Assembly: GCF_014207985.1 (NCBI RefSeq)
Contig: NZ_JACHMI010000001.1
Coordinates: 4,261,001-4,325,000 of the forward strand
Direction: 5' to 3'
Source: Nonomuraea rubra
GTDB lineage: Bacteria; Actinomycetota; Actinomycetes; Streptosporangiales; Streptosporangiaceae
DNA: 64,000 nt
Made by a program: the position numbers and the translations under genes. Below the pieces are notes generated by a model that saw nothing but the letters and a program-made list of their open reading frames with translations, had not been told where the DNA came from and did no database searches. Below are positions 56,992 to 64,000 of the stretch, one piece after another (position 1 is the first letter of the stretch; each line of letters starts with the position of its first letter).

Positions 56992-59325
56992 GTGACCACG
57001 CTCAAACGGGTAGACGTGCACGTCGAAGGCCTCGTCCAAGGGGTCGGCTTCCGGCCCTTCGTCTACTCTCTCGCCAACCGGCTCGGCCTCGCCGGGCGCG
57101 TGCACAACGACGTCAACGGCGTGCACATCGAGGTCGAAGGAGCACACGCCGGCGTCGAGGAGTTCCTCACCGCGCTCGAACGCGACGCCCCCGCCCTGTC
57201 CGCCATCGAACGCGTCACCGTCGTCAGCGGCGAACCCGCCGGCCACCGCGGCTTCACCATCGCCACCGGCGACCCCGCCGGACCCCGCCGCGCCCTCGTC
57301 TCCGCCGACACCGCCACCTGCGACGACTGCCTGCGCGAACTCGCCGACCCCGCCGACCGCCGCCACCGCTACCCGTTCATCAACTGCGCCGGCTGCGGCC
57401 CCCGCTTCACCGTCGTCCGCGGCGCCCCCGGCGACCGGCCCATGACCACCATGGCCGCCTTCGGCATGTGCGACGACTGCGCCCGCGAGTACCACGACCC
57501 CGCCGGCCGCCGCCATCTCGCCCAGGCCACCTGCTGCCCCGCCTGCGGGCCCCGGCTGCGCCTGCGCGACCCGCGCGGCACCGAACTGTGCGGCGACCCC
57601 ATCGCCTGCGCCGCCGCCCTCCTGCGCGCCGGACACGTCGTCGCCGTCAAGGGCCTCGGCGGCTACCACCTCGCCGTCACCGCCTCCGACGAACGCGCCG
57701 CCGCCGCCCTGCGCGGCCGAAAGCACCGAGAGGAAAAACCGTTCGCGGTCATGGCCGCCGACCTCGCCCAGGCCCGCCTGCTCGCCGAGATCGACGACAC
57801 CGCCGCCGCGCTCCTCACCGGCCGCGCCCGCCCCATCGTGCTGCTGCCCCGCCGCGACAGCGCCCCCACCGGCGCCTCCTCTGGTGCCCCCCTCGGCGCC
57901 CCGACCGGCGCCGCCACCGGCGTCCCGACCGGCGGCCTCGCCGTCGCACCTTCCGTCGCGCCCGGTTACCGCAGCCTCGGCCTCATGCTGCCCTACACCG
58001 CCCTGCACCACCTCCTGCTCGCGGAACTCGCCGAACCGATCGTCCTGACCGGCGGCAACGTCTCCGACGAACCCATCGCGTACGAGGACGACGACGCGCT
58101 CATCCGCCTCGGCGGCATCGCCGACGCCTTCCTCACCCACGACCGCGCCATCCACCAGCGCACCGACGACTCCGTCATCCGCCCCCTGCCGGGCGCCATC
58201 ACCATGCTGCGCCGCGCCCGCGGCCACGCCCCCGAACCGCTCGCCCTGCGCCGCCCCGTCCCCAGGCCCGTCCTCGCCTGCGGCGCCGAGCTCAAGAGCA
58301 CCTTCTGCCTGGCCCAGGGACGGCGCGCGTTCGTCTCCCAGCACCTCGGCGACCTCGAGAACCACGACACCCTGCGCACCTTCGTCGAAGGCATCGACCA
58401 CTACTGCGGCCTGTTCGGCATCCACCCCGAGGTCGTCGCCCACGACCTGCACCCCGGCTACCTGTCCACCAGGCACGCCCTCGAGATCACCGGCGTCGAA
58501 CACGTCGGCGTTCAGCACCACCACGCCCACATCGCCGCCTGCCTCGCCGACAACGGCGACCCGGGACCCGTGATCGGCGTCGCCTTCGACGGGCTCGGCC
58601 ACGGCACCGACGGCACCCTGTGGGGCGGCGAGTTCCTCCGCGCCGACCTGGCCGGCTACGAACGCCTCGGCCACCTCGCCCAGATCCCCATGCCCGGCGG
58701 CGCCGCCGCCGTCAGGCAGCCCTGGCGCATGACCGCCGCCTACCTCCGCGACGACCACCCCGGGCTCGACGTCGCCCGGCGCAACGCCGGACGCTGGGCC
58801 GATGCCGTCCACCTCGCCGCCACCGGGCTCGACTCGCCGCTCACCTCCAGCGCCGGCCTCCTGTTCGACGCCGTCTCCGCGCTGCTCGGCATCCGCGACA
58901 AGATCACGTACGAGGGGCAGGCCGCCATCGAACTCGAACAGCGCGCCGACCCCGCCGAGACCGGCGCCTACCCCGCCGCCCTCACCACCACCTCCGGCCC
59001 GCTGATCGTCGAAGCCGGCGACCTCGTCCGCGCCGCCGCCGACGACCTCACCGCCGGCACCGACCCCGGCGTCATCGCCGGCCGCTTCCACAACGGCGTC
59101 GCCGCCGCCATCACCCGCACCTGCGTCGCCCTCAGGCAGGCCACCGGCCTGACCGCCGTCGCCCTCTCGGGCGCCGTCTTCCAGAACGCCCTCCTCCTCG
59201 ACCGCACCGTCCAACGGCTCCGCGCGGCCGGCTTCCGCGTCCTCAAACACGTCCGCGTCCCACCCAACGACGGCGGCCTCAGCCTCGGCCAGGCCGCCAT
59301 CGCCGCCGCCCAGGACCACACATAG
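56992..59325 (+). CDS. hypF: Hydrogenase maturation carbamoyltransferase HypF
   Basis: A 777-residue HypF that makes the thiocarboxamide used to build the CN ligands of [NiFe] hydrogenases. Domains in order: acylphosphatase (VEGLVQGVGFRPFVYSLANR), two C-x2-C-x18-C-x2-C zinc fingers (CDDCLREL to NCAGC, and CDDCAREY to CCPAC), YrdC-like (KGLGGYHLAVTASDE), and Kae1-like with GVQHHHAHIAAC. The YrdC domain contains an extra low-complexity Gly/Ala/Pro/Thr segment at about nt 57859-57960. No other hyp or hydrogenase gene is in the window. Its place between arc and dop is unusual. GTG at 56992 has only a weak ribosome site. Confidence 0.93.
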   Translation: MTTLKRVDVHVEGLVQGVGFRPFVYSLANRLGLAGRVHNDVNGVHIEVEGAHAGVEEFLTALERDAPALSAIERVTVVSGEPAGHRGFTIATGDPAGPRRALVSADTATCDDCLRELADPADRRHRYPFINCAGCGPRFTVVRGAPGDRPMTTMAAFGMCDDCAREYHDPAGRRHLAQATCCPACGPRLRLRDPRGTELCGDPIACAAALLRAGHVVAVKGLGGYHLAVTASDERAAAALRGRKHREEKPFAVMAADLAQARLLAEIDDTAAALLTGRARPIVLLPRRDSAPTGASSGAPLGAPTGAATGVPTGGLAVAPSVAPGYRSLGLMLPYTALHHLLLAELAEPIVLTGGNVSDEPIAYEDDDALIRLGGIADAFLTHDRAIHQRTDDSVIRPLPGAITMLRRARGHAPEPLALRRPVPRPVLACGAELKSTFCLAQGRRAFVSQHLGDLENHDTLRTFVEGIDHYCGLFGIHPEVVAHDLHPGYLSTRHALEITGVEHVGVQHHHAHIAACLADNGDPGPVIGVAFDGLGHGTDGTLWGGEFLRADLAGYERLGHLAQIPMPGGAAAVRQPWRMTAAYLRDDHPGLDVARRNAGRWADAVHLAATGLDSPLTSSAGLLFDAVSALLGIRDKITYEGQAAIELEQRADPAETGAYPAALTTTSGPLIVEAGDLVRAAADDLTAGTDPGVIAGRFHNGVAAAITRTCVALRQATGLTAVALSGAVFQNALLLDRTVQRLRAAGFRVLKHVRVPPNDGGLSLGQAAIAAAQDHT

Positions 59326-59462
59326 CAGCCGCCCGGGCTCGCTGCGGCGGCCCGCCCGTGTGCCGGGGCGAGGCGGCCCGCTCGCCCGCGTGGGACCGGC
59401 GGGCCGGCCTCGGCGTGGCGATTCGGTGGGCGTCCCCGGTGTGCGGGCGGGGCGCGCCTAGC

Positions 59463-60551
59463 ATGGCGATCATGGAATACCTCAACCCGGGCCGGGCGCC
59501 GTACACCGAGCACGACCGTGCGCTCATCGGCGTCGAGCACGCCCGCCAGGCCCGTGCCCGGTTCGCCCGCCACCCCGACTACCGGCCCACCCCCGTCCAC
59601 GCGATCCCCGGCCTGGGCGGAGCCGGGACCGCCTTCGTCAAGGACGAGAGCGGCCGCATGGGGCTGGGCAGCTTCAAGGCGCTCGGCGGCGCGTACGCCG
59701 TGCACCTGCTCGCCGAACGCGACGGCGGCGGCGCGCCGTTCGTGTGCGCCAGCGCCGGCAACCACGGTATCTCCGTCGCCGCCGGCGCGGCGGAGGTAGG
59801 GGTGCCGTGCGTCGTCTACCTCAGCGAAGGCGTGCCCGAGCCGTTCGCGCAGCGGCTGCGCGCGCTCGGCGCCGAGGTGCGGCGCGCCGGGCACGACTAC
59901 GAGGCGAGCATGACCGCCGCCATGGCCGCCGCCCAGGAGCACGGCTGGCGGCTCGTGGCCGACAGTTCGTGGGACGGCTACACCGGCGTCCCCCTGGACG
60001 TCATGCGCGGTTACAGCGTCCTGTTCGATGAAATGTCCGACCCCGGCGCGTTCCCGCCCTCAGCGGAGCCCACAGGTGCGTACGGCGGGCACGAGGAGGC
60101 GGGGCCCACACACGTGTTCGTGCAGGCGGGCGTCGGCGGGCTCGCCGCCGCGGCGGCCGGTTACATACGTGACCGGTGGGGCGAGCACCCCAGGATCGTC
60201 GTCGTCGAACCGGACGGCGCGCCCTGCCTCATCGCCAGCGCCCGCGCCGGCGAGCCCGTCCGCGTCAGCGGCCACCCCACCACCCTCGGCAGGCTCGACT
60301 GCCGCGAGCCCTCCCTCCTGGCCCACCGGCTGCTGTCCCACCTCGCCGACCTGTACGTCACCATCACCGACGAGCAGGCCGCCGCCGCCACCCGCCTGCT
60401 CGCCGCCCACGGCGTCGCCCTGTCCGGCTGCGGCGCCGCCGGCGCCGCCGGGCTGCTCGCCCTCACCCCCGCCGCCCGCGACCGGCTCGGCCTCGGCCGC
60501 GCCGCACGCGTGTTGCTCGTGGGAACGGAGGGTCCAGTGGAACCAAAGTGA
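59463..60551 (+). CDS. PLP-dependent lyase (diaminopropionate ammonia-lyase-like)
   Basis: A 362-residue fold-type II PLP enzyme. The cofactor lysine is K72 in LGSFKALGGAYAV, and VCASAGNHGISVA and VQAGVGGLAAAAAGY bind the cofactor phosphate and ring. The pattern SWDGYTGVPLDVMRGYSVLF fits diaminopropionate ammonia-lyase, which splits 2,3-diaminopropionate to pyruvate and ammonia; a related dehydratase cannot be excluded. It is shorter than the usual 400 residues. ATG at 59463 or 59472. It sits inside the Pup locus, 137 bases after hypF. Confidence 0.85.
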   Translation: MAIMEYLNPGRAPYTEHDRALIGVEHARQARARFARHPDYRPTPVHAIPGLGGAGTAFVKDESGRMGLGSFKALGGAYAVHLLAERDGGGAPFVCASAGNHGISVAAGAAEVGVPCVVYLSEGVPEPFAQRLRALGAEVRRAGHDYEASMTAAMAAAQEHGWRLVADSSWDGYTGVPLDVMRGYSVLFDEMSDPGAFPPSAEPTGAYGGHEEAGPTHVFVQAGVGGLAAAAAGYIRDRWGEHPRIVVVEPDGAPCLIASARAGEPVRVSGHPTTLGRLDCREPSLLAHRLLSHLADLYVTITDEQAAAATRLLAAHGVALSGCGAAGAAGLLALTPAARDRLGLGRAARVLLVGTEGPVEPK

Positions 60552-60573
60552 TCAGAGTGACGTCAAAGGTGGC

Positions 60574-61722
60574 GTGCAACCACCCAACCGGTCCCGATCC
60601 AGACACGCCCGGGGAGACGGCCGGTTGGCCGAGCTCGACCTGCTGCGCTTCCTCGCCGCCCTCGCCGTCGTCGCCTTCCACTACCTGGTCGCCTACGCCT
60701 CCGTCTGGGGAGACCGGCCGGCCGAGCTGTTCCCCGCGTTAGCCCCCATCGCGGGGCTCGGCATCCTCGGCGTCGAGCTGTTCTTCATCATCAGCGGCTT
60801 CGTCATCCTCATGACCGTGTGGGGCCGTGGCCTCGGCGCGTTCGCCCGCTCCCGGCTCGTCCGCCTCTACCCCGCCTACTGGCTCAGCCTGGCCGCCATC
60901 GCCGCCCTGTACGGCCTCACCGGCGCCAAGGCGCTGGACCCAAAACTTTCCCCAGGTGAATACCTGCTGAACGCCAGCATGTTCCAGCGGCTGTTCAAGG
61001 TCACCGACGCCAGCGGCGTCTACTGGTCGCTCTGGGCAGAGCTCCGCTTCTACCTGCTGATCGCCATCCTCGTGATCATCGGCGTCACGCGCGGGCGCGT
61101 CCTGACCTTCTGCGGCATCTGGCTCGCCGCCGCCCTCGGCGTCAAACTCCTCGAGGACAACGACATCGCCGTGCCCGAGCTCGTCCGCGAGATCGTCATG
61201 CCCGACTACGCCGGGTACTTCGTCGCCGGCATGGCCCTCTACCTCGTCCACAAGCACCGCGGCGGGTGGCTGCCCTGGCTCTGGATCGCCGTCTCCTACG
61301 GGCTTTCCCTCCACTCGGCCCTCGGCCGCGTGGGCCGCCGCATCGACGCCGCCGGGTTCAAGAACATGCCCGTCACGGACCTCAGCGTGATCATCACCCT
61401 CACACTGATCTTCGCCGTGATGATCCTCATGGCGCTCGGCGTGCTGCGGATGCGATCCTCCCGGACGCTCACCGCGCTCGGCGGCACGACATACCCGCTT
61501 TACCTGTTCCATAGCGTCATCGCCGTGGCCCTCATCCCGCTGCTCACCGGGCACCTGCCCCCCTGGGCGGTCGCCACGATCACGACACTGGTGTCGATTC
61601 TCGTGTCGTATCTCGTCTACTCCTTTGCCGAACGCCCCATCCAGCGGCTACTCAAGCCCCGCAGATCCACACAAACCCCATCAGGTCCGGCCGTACAGAT
61701 GGAAAAGACGTCGGTGCCATAA
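60574..61722 (+). CDS. Membrane acyltransferase, family 3
   Basis: A 382-residue integral membrane O-acyltransferase with about ten helices. It carries the family features RFLAALAVVAFHY (catalytic His), RSRLVRLYPAYWL and YWSLWAELRFYLL. Such enzymes acetylate or acylate sugars, cell-wall polymers and lipids. It starts at GTG 60574, 22 bases after the PLP enzyme, with AGG upstream. The C-terminal tail is basic and Thr/Pro-rich. The substrate is unknown, and the gene is probably an insertion in the Pup locus. Confidence 0.87.
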   Translation: MQPPNRSRSRHARGDGRLAELDLLRFLAALAVVAFHYLVAYASVWGDRPAELFPALAPIAGLGILGVELFFIISGFVILMTVWGRGLGAFARSRLVRLYPAYWLSLAAIAALYGLTGAKALDPKLSPGEYLLNASMFQRLFKVTDASGVYWSLWAELRFYLLIAILVIIGVTRGRVLTFCGIWLAAALGVKLLEDNDIAVPELVREIVMPDYAGYFVAGMALYLVHKHRGGWLPWLWIAVSYGLSLHSALGRVGRRIDAAGFKNMPVTDLSVIITLTLIFAVMILMALGVLRMRSSRTLTALGGTTYPLYLFHSVIAVALIPLLTGHLPPWAVATITTLVSILVSYLVYSFAERPIQRLLKPRRSTQTPSGPAVQMEKTSVP

Positions 61723-61808
61723 CTCTGTGGCCCTGGGGCACTGTGAAGGGCATAGGCTCGGGCATATAAACGGCGGATAGACAGACCCGGACGAACAGAG
61801 GGTGTTGC

Positions 61809-63323
61809 ATGACGGTGCGTCGGGTGATGGGCATCGAGACCGAGTACGGCATCTCCGTACCCGGCCAGCCAGGCGCCAACGCGATGGTGACCTCCTCACA
61901 GGTCGTGAACGCCTACCTGGCCGCCTCGGCGGCCCGCGCGCGCAGAGCACGATGGGACTTCGAGGAGGAGAACCCGCTCCGCGACGCGCGCGGCTTCGAC
62001 CTGGCCAGGGAAGTGGCCGACCCCACCCAGCTCACCGACGAGGATCTCGGCCTGGCCAACGTCATCCTCACCAACGGAGCCAGGCTCTACGTCGACCACG
62101 CCCACCCCGAATACAGCTCGCCCGAATGCACCAACCCCCGGGCGGCCGTCATCTGGGACAAGGCCGGCGAACGAGTGATGTACGACGCCGCCACCCGCGC
62201 GTCCGCCATCCCCTCCAACGCCCCCATCCAGCTCTACAAGAACAACACCGACGCCAAGGGCGCCTCCTACGGCTGCCACGAGAACTACCTCATGCGGCGT
62301 GCCACCCCCTTCGCCGACATCGTCAGGCACCTCACCCCCTTCTTCGTCTCCCGCCAGGTCGTCACCGGCGCCGGCAAGGTCGGCATCGGCCAGGACTCCC
62401 GCGGCGAAGGCTTCCAGATCAGCCAGCGAGCCGACTTCTTCGAGGTCGAGGTGGGCCTCGAGACCACGCTCAAGCGGCCCATCATCAACACCCGCGACGA
62501 GCCGCACGCCGACCCGGAGAAGTACCGCCGCCTCCACGTGATCATCGGCGACGCCAACATGTCCGAGATCTCCACATATCTGAAGCTCGGCACCACGGCC
62601 CTCGTCCTCGCCATGATCGAAGAAGGCTTCCTCACCCGCGACCTCGCCGTCGAGAACCCGGTCCAGGCCCTGCGCGCCGTCTCCCACGACCCGAGCTGCC
62701 GCTACGAGATCGCCATGCGCGACGGCCGCAAGCTCACCGCAGTGCAGCTCCAGATGGAGTACCTCGAACAAGCCCGCAAGTACGTCGAGGAGCGCGGCAC
62801 CGCCCAGGACGAGATGAACAAGGACATCCTCGATCGCTGGGAATCCGTCCTCACCCGCCTCGCCGAGGACCCCATGCAGCTCGCCCGCGAACTCGACTGG
62901 GTCGCCAAACTGGAGCTCCTCGAGGGCTACCGCAGCCGCGACGGCCTCGCCTGGTCCCACCCACGCCTGCAGCTCGTCGACCTGCAGTACTCCGACATCC
63001 GGCCCGACCGGGGCCTCTACAACCGCCTCGTCGCCCGCGGGCGCATGCAGCGGCTCGTCACCGAGGAAGAGGTCCAGCGCGCCGTCGAGAACCCGCCCAG
63101 CGACACCCGCGCCTACTTCCGCGGCCGCTGCCTGCGCCAGTACAGCGAATCCGTCGCCGCCGCCTCCTGGGACTCCGTCATCTTCGACATCCCCGGACGC
63201 GAATCGCTCCAGCGCGTCCCCACCCTCGAACCGCTCCGCGGCACCAAGGCCCACGTCGGCGAGCTCTTCGACCGGTGCAAGACCGCCGCGGAGCTCGTCT
63301 CCGCGCTCACCGGCGGCGAATGA
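61809..63323 (+). CDS. dop: Pup deamidase/depupylase
   Basis: A 504-residue glutamine-synthetase-like enzyme. It deamidates the C-terminal glutamine of Pup and removes Pup from proteins. It has GIETEYGIS at the start (metal-binding Glu), the long ordered Dop loop region between about residues 38 and 80 absent from Paf[28 protein letters not shown] and [20 protein letters not shown]. It follows the acyltransferase by 86 bases. In most actinobacteria dop is directly followed by pup; here another gene lies between. Confidence 0.96.
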   Translation: MTVRRVMGIETEYGISVPGQPGANAMVTSSQVVNAYLAASAARARRARWDFEEENPLRDARGFDLAREVADPTQLTDEDLGLANVILTNGARLYVDHAHPEYSSPECTNPRAAVIWDKAGERVMYDAATRASAIPSNAPIQLYKNNTDAKGASYGCHENYLMRRATPFADIVRHLTPFFVSRQVVTGAGKVGIGQDSRGEGFQISQRADFFEVEVGLETTLKRPIINTRDEPHADPEKYRRLHVIIGDANMSEISTYLKLGTTALVLAMIEEGFLTRDLAVENPVQALRAVSHDPSCRYEIAMRDGRKLTAVQLQMEYLEQARKYVEERGTAQDEMNKDILDRWESVLTRLAEDPMQLARELDWVAKLELLEGYRSRDGLAWSHPRLQLVDLQYSDIRPDRGLYNRLVARGRMQRLVTEEEVQRAVENPPSDTRAYFRGRCLRQYSESVAAASWDSVIFDIPGRESLQRVPTLEPLRGTKAHVGELFDRCKTAAELVSALTGGE

Positions 63324-63354
63324 CCATCTCTGACCGGCGGTAGGGGCCGGCCCC

Positions 63355-63762
63355 TCAGAGGAACAGGCCGATTCCCAGCATCAGCGTGCCCGCCGCCAGG
63401 CAGACGCCGCCCGCCACCGTCAGGTAGATCAGCTTGCTCGGCTTCGTGTCGCGCGGCCGCACCACCGACAGGAAGAACCCCAGCGGCATCAGGATCGGGG
63501 CCGCCACGATCAGCGTCCGCGTGACCGCCCGCAGCGCGTCCGGCAGGCCCGACTGGTCCACGTACAGCATCGCCACGAGGGCGAACAGCACCAGCACGCC
63601 CGCATGCGCGTGACCCGCCCGCCACAGGCCGCGGCGGACCGGGTTGTCCAGGTAGCCGGGGACGTTCTTCATCAGGAACGACAGCAGCGTCACGCCGCCG
63701 TAGGCCACCCCGGGGACTGTGATGAGGAGCACACCCGCGGTGCTCAGGGACGAAGGGGACAT
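63355..63762 (-). CDS. Small four-helix membrane protein
   Basis: A 135-residue hydrophobic protein with four predicted membrane helices: VLLITVPGVAYGGVTLLSFL, then one after RAGHAHAGVLVLF, one around LIVAAPILMPLGFFLSVV, and a C-terminal one. HAHAG between helices 1 and 2 could bind a metal or heme. I do not recognise a family. It is oriented against dop and pup, so it is probably an inserted gene, and it is regulated from the palindrome just upstream. Confidence 0.78.
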   Translation of the reverse strand: MSPSSLSTAGVLLITVPGVAYGGVTLLSFLMKNVPGYLDNPVRRGLWRAGHAHAGVLVLFALVAMLYVDQSGLPDALRAVTRTLIVAAPILMPLGFFLSVVRPRDTKPSKLIYLTVAGGVCLAAGTLMLGIGLFL

Positions 63763-63794
63763 CTGAACCTCCTGTAGGTACGGGGATTCATTGT

Positions 63795-63813
63795 TAGATA
63801 GGATTGCTATCTA
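63795..63813. promoter_or_regulatory. Perfect palindromic operator before the small membrane gene
   Basis: TAGATAG (63795-63801) and CTATCTA (63807-63813) are exact inverted copies with a 5-base spacer. The site lies about 33 bases upstream of the membrane-protein start codon and about 95 bases before pup. It is AT-rich for this genome and has the form of a MarR- or PadR-type operator; that family guess is an inference. Confidence 0.7.
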
Positions 63814-63907
63814 GTCAAGCGGGCAAGATCGCAGGGCGTTCGGCGCGAAATGTCGGCTCGTTCGGGGAAGATATGCCTAGAGGCAGTCCCCCAAGCGGAG
63901 GTAGGAC

Positions 63908-64000
63908 ATGGCAACCAAGGACACCGGCGGCCAGAAGCAGACCGGACGGCGCGAGTCCGAAGTCGAGGAGACCGAGGCGTCGGCGGCACCTGACGTTCAG
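63908..64000 (+). CDS. pup: Prokaryotic ubiquitin-like protein Pup, N-terminal part
   Basis: The first 31 codons are in the window (MATKDTGGQKQTGRRESEVE and more); the gene runs off the right edge. Pup is a small disordered protein of about 60-70 residues that is ligated to lysines as a degradation tag. Start at ATG 63908 with GGAGG upstream. Its place after dop and the KDTGGQKQ start support the call although the diagnostic C-terminal GGE/GGQ is not visible. The 20S proteasome genes are expected downstream. Confidence 0.93.
   Translation, partial: MATKDTGGQKQTGRRESEVEETEASAAPDVQ

Noticed and set aside
56641..59319. Minus-strand open frame of 892 codons opposite hypF
   Set aside because: Gly/Ala/Val-rich translation with no domain; hypF on the other strand has all its expected motifs.
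57468..59462. Long upstream extension of the PLP-lyase frame
   Set aside because: It is a shifted frame through hypF rich in Arg/Pro; the homologous protein starts at 59463-59472.

Overview
The window is very GC-rich chromosomal DNA from a high-GC Gram-positive actinomycete. Three things support this: a Pup-proteasome locus at the right end (recB-like nuclease, M50 protease, trmI, arc, dop, pup), the mycothiol ligase mshC in its conserved DUF3090/SCO1664-type operon, and WhiB, dodecin, DUF3099 and PAC2 genes. The gene set and the hypF gene inside the Pup locus would fit Streptosporangiaceae such as Nonomuraea, but that family assignment is an inference. No CRISPR, prophage, insertion sequence, rRNA or tRNA gene was recognised.

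Layout. 1-900: the end of a DUF6457 gene, then a striking run of three stem-loops with identical C-rich loops (candidate small RNA, minus strand) and DUF3099. 901-9390: dodecin, a low-molecular-weight phosphatase, the TldD/TldE protease pair, fabG-fabI, a STAS protein, a secreted anchored protein and an aldo/keto reductase. 9455-13386: the mshC operon, closed by a clear terminator. 13.4-16.1 kb: minisatellite DNA, then a TetR regulator, a TcmP-type methyltransferase and an SDR protein lacking the catalytic tyrosine, with palindromic operators.

16.2-27.3 kb is the most distinctive block. A tightly overlapped minus-strand operon (carbamoyltransferase, GT2, GT9, GT4, gmhA, hldE, SDR, GT9, UXS-like epimerase) diverges from a plus-strand pair (gmhB-like phosphatase, glycosyltransferase). 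Together the genes encode the sedoheptulose-7-phosphate to ADP-heptose route plus several transferases, so the block probably makes a heptose-containing, carbamoylated glycan or glycoconjugate in a Gram-positive organism.

27.3-38.2 kb: WhiB, peptide deformylase, a uroporphyrinogen-III synthase/winged-helix fusion with a sirohydrochlorin chelatase, a TetR-like protein whose helix-turn-helix is missing, PAC2, a stress protein, metH and small genes. 38.4-44.4 kb: a five-gene oligopeptide ABC importer. 44.5-46.4 kb: a NarL-type two-component system.

46.4-64.0 kb: the Pup-proteasome neighbourhood. The conserved backbone is interrupted by an FHA protein, a RmlD-like SDR, minisatellites, a GAF-like protein and a GNAT protein. 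Between arc and dop lie hypF, a PLP-dependent lyase and an acyltransferase, and a divergent membrane protein separates dop from pup. The window ends inside pup; the proteasome subunit genes would be expected just beyond.
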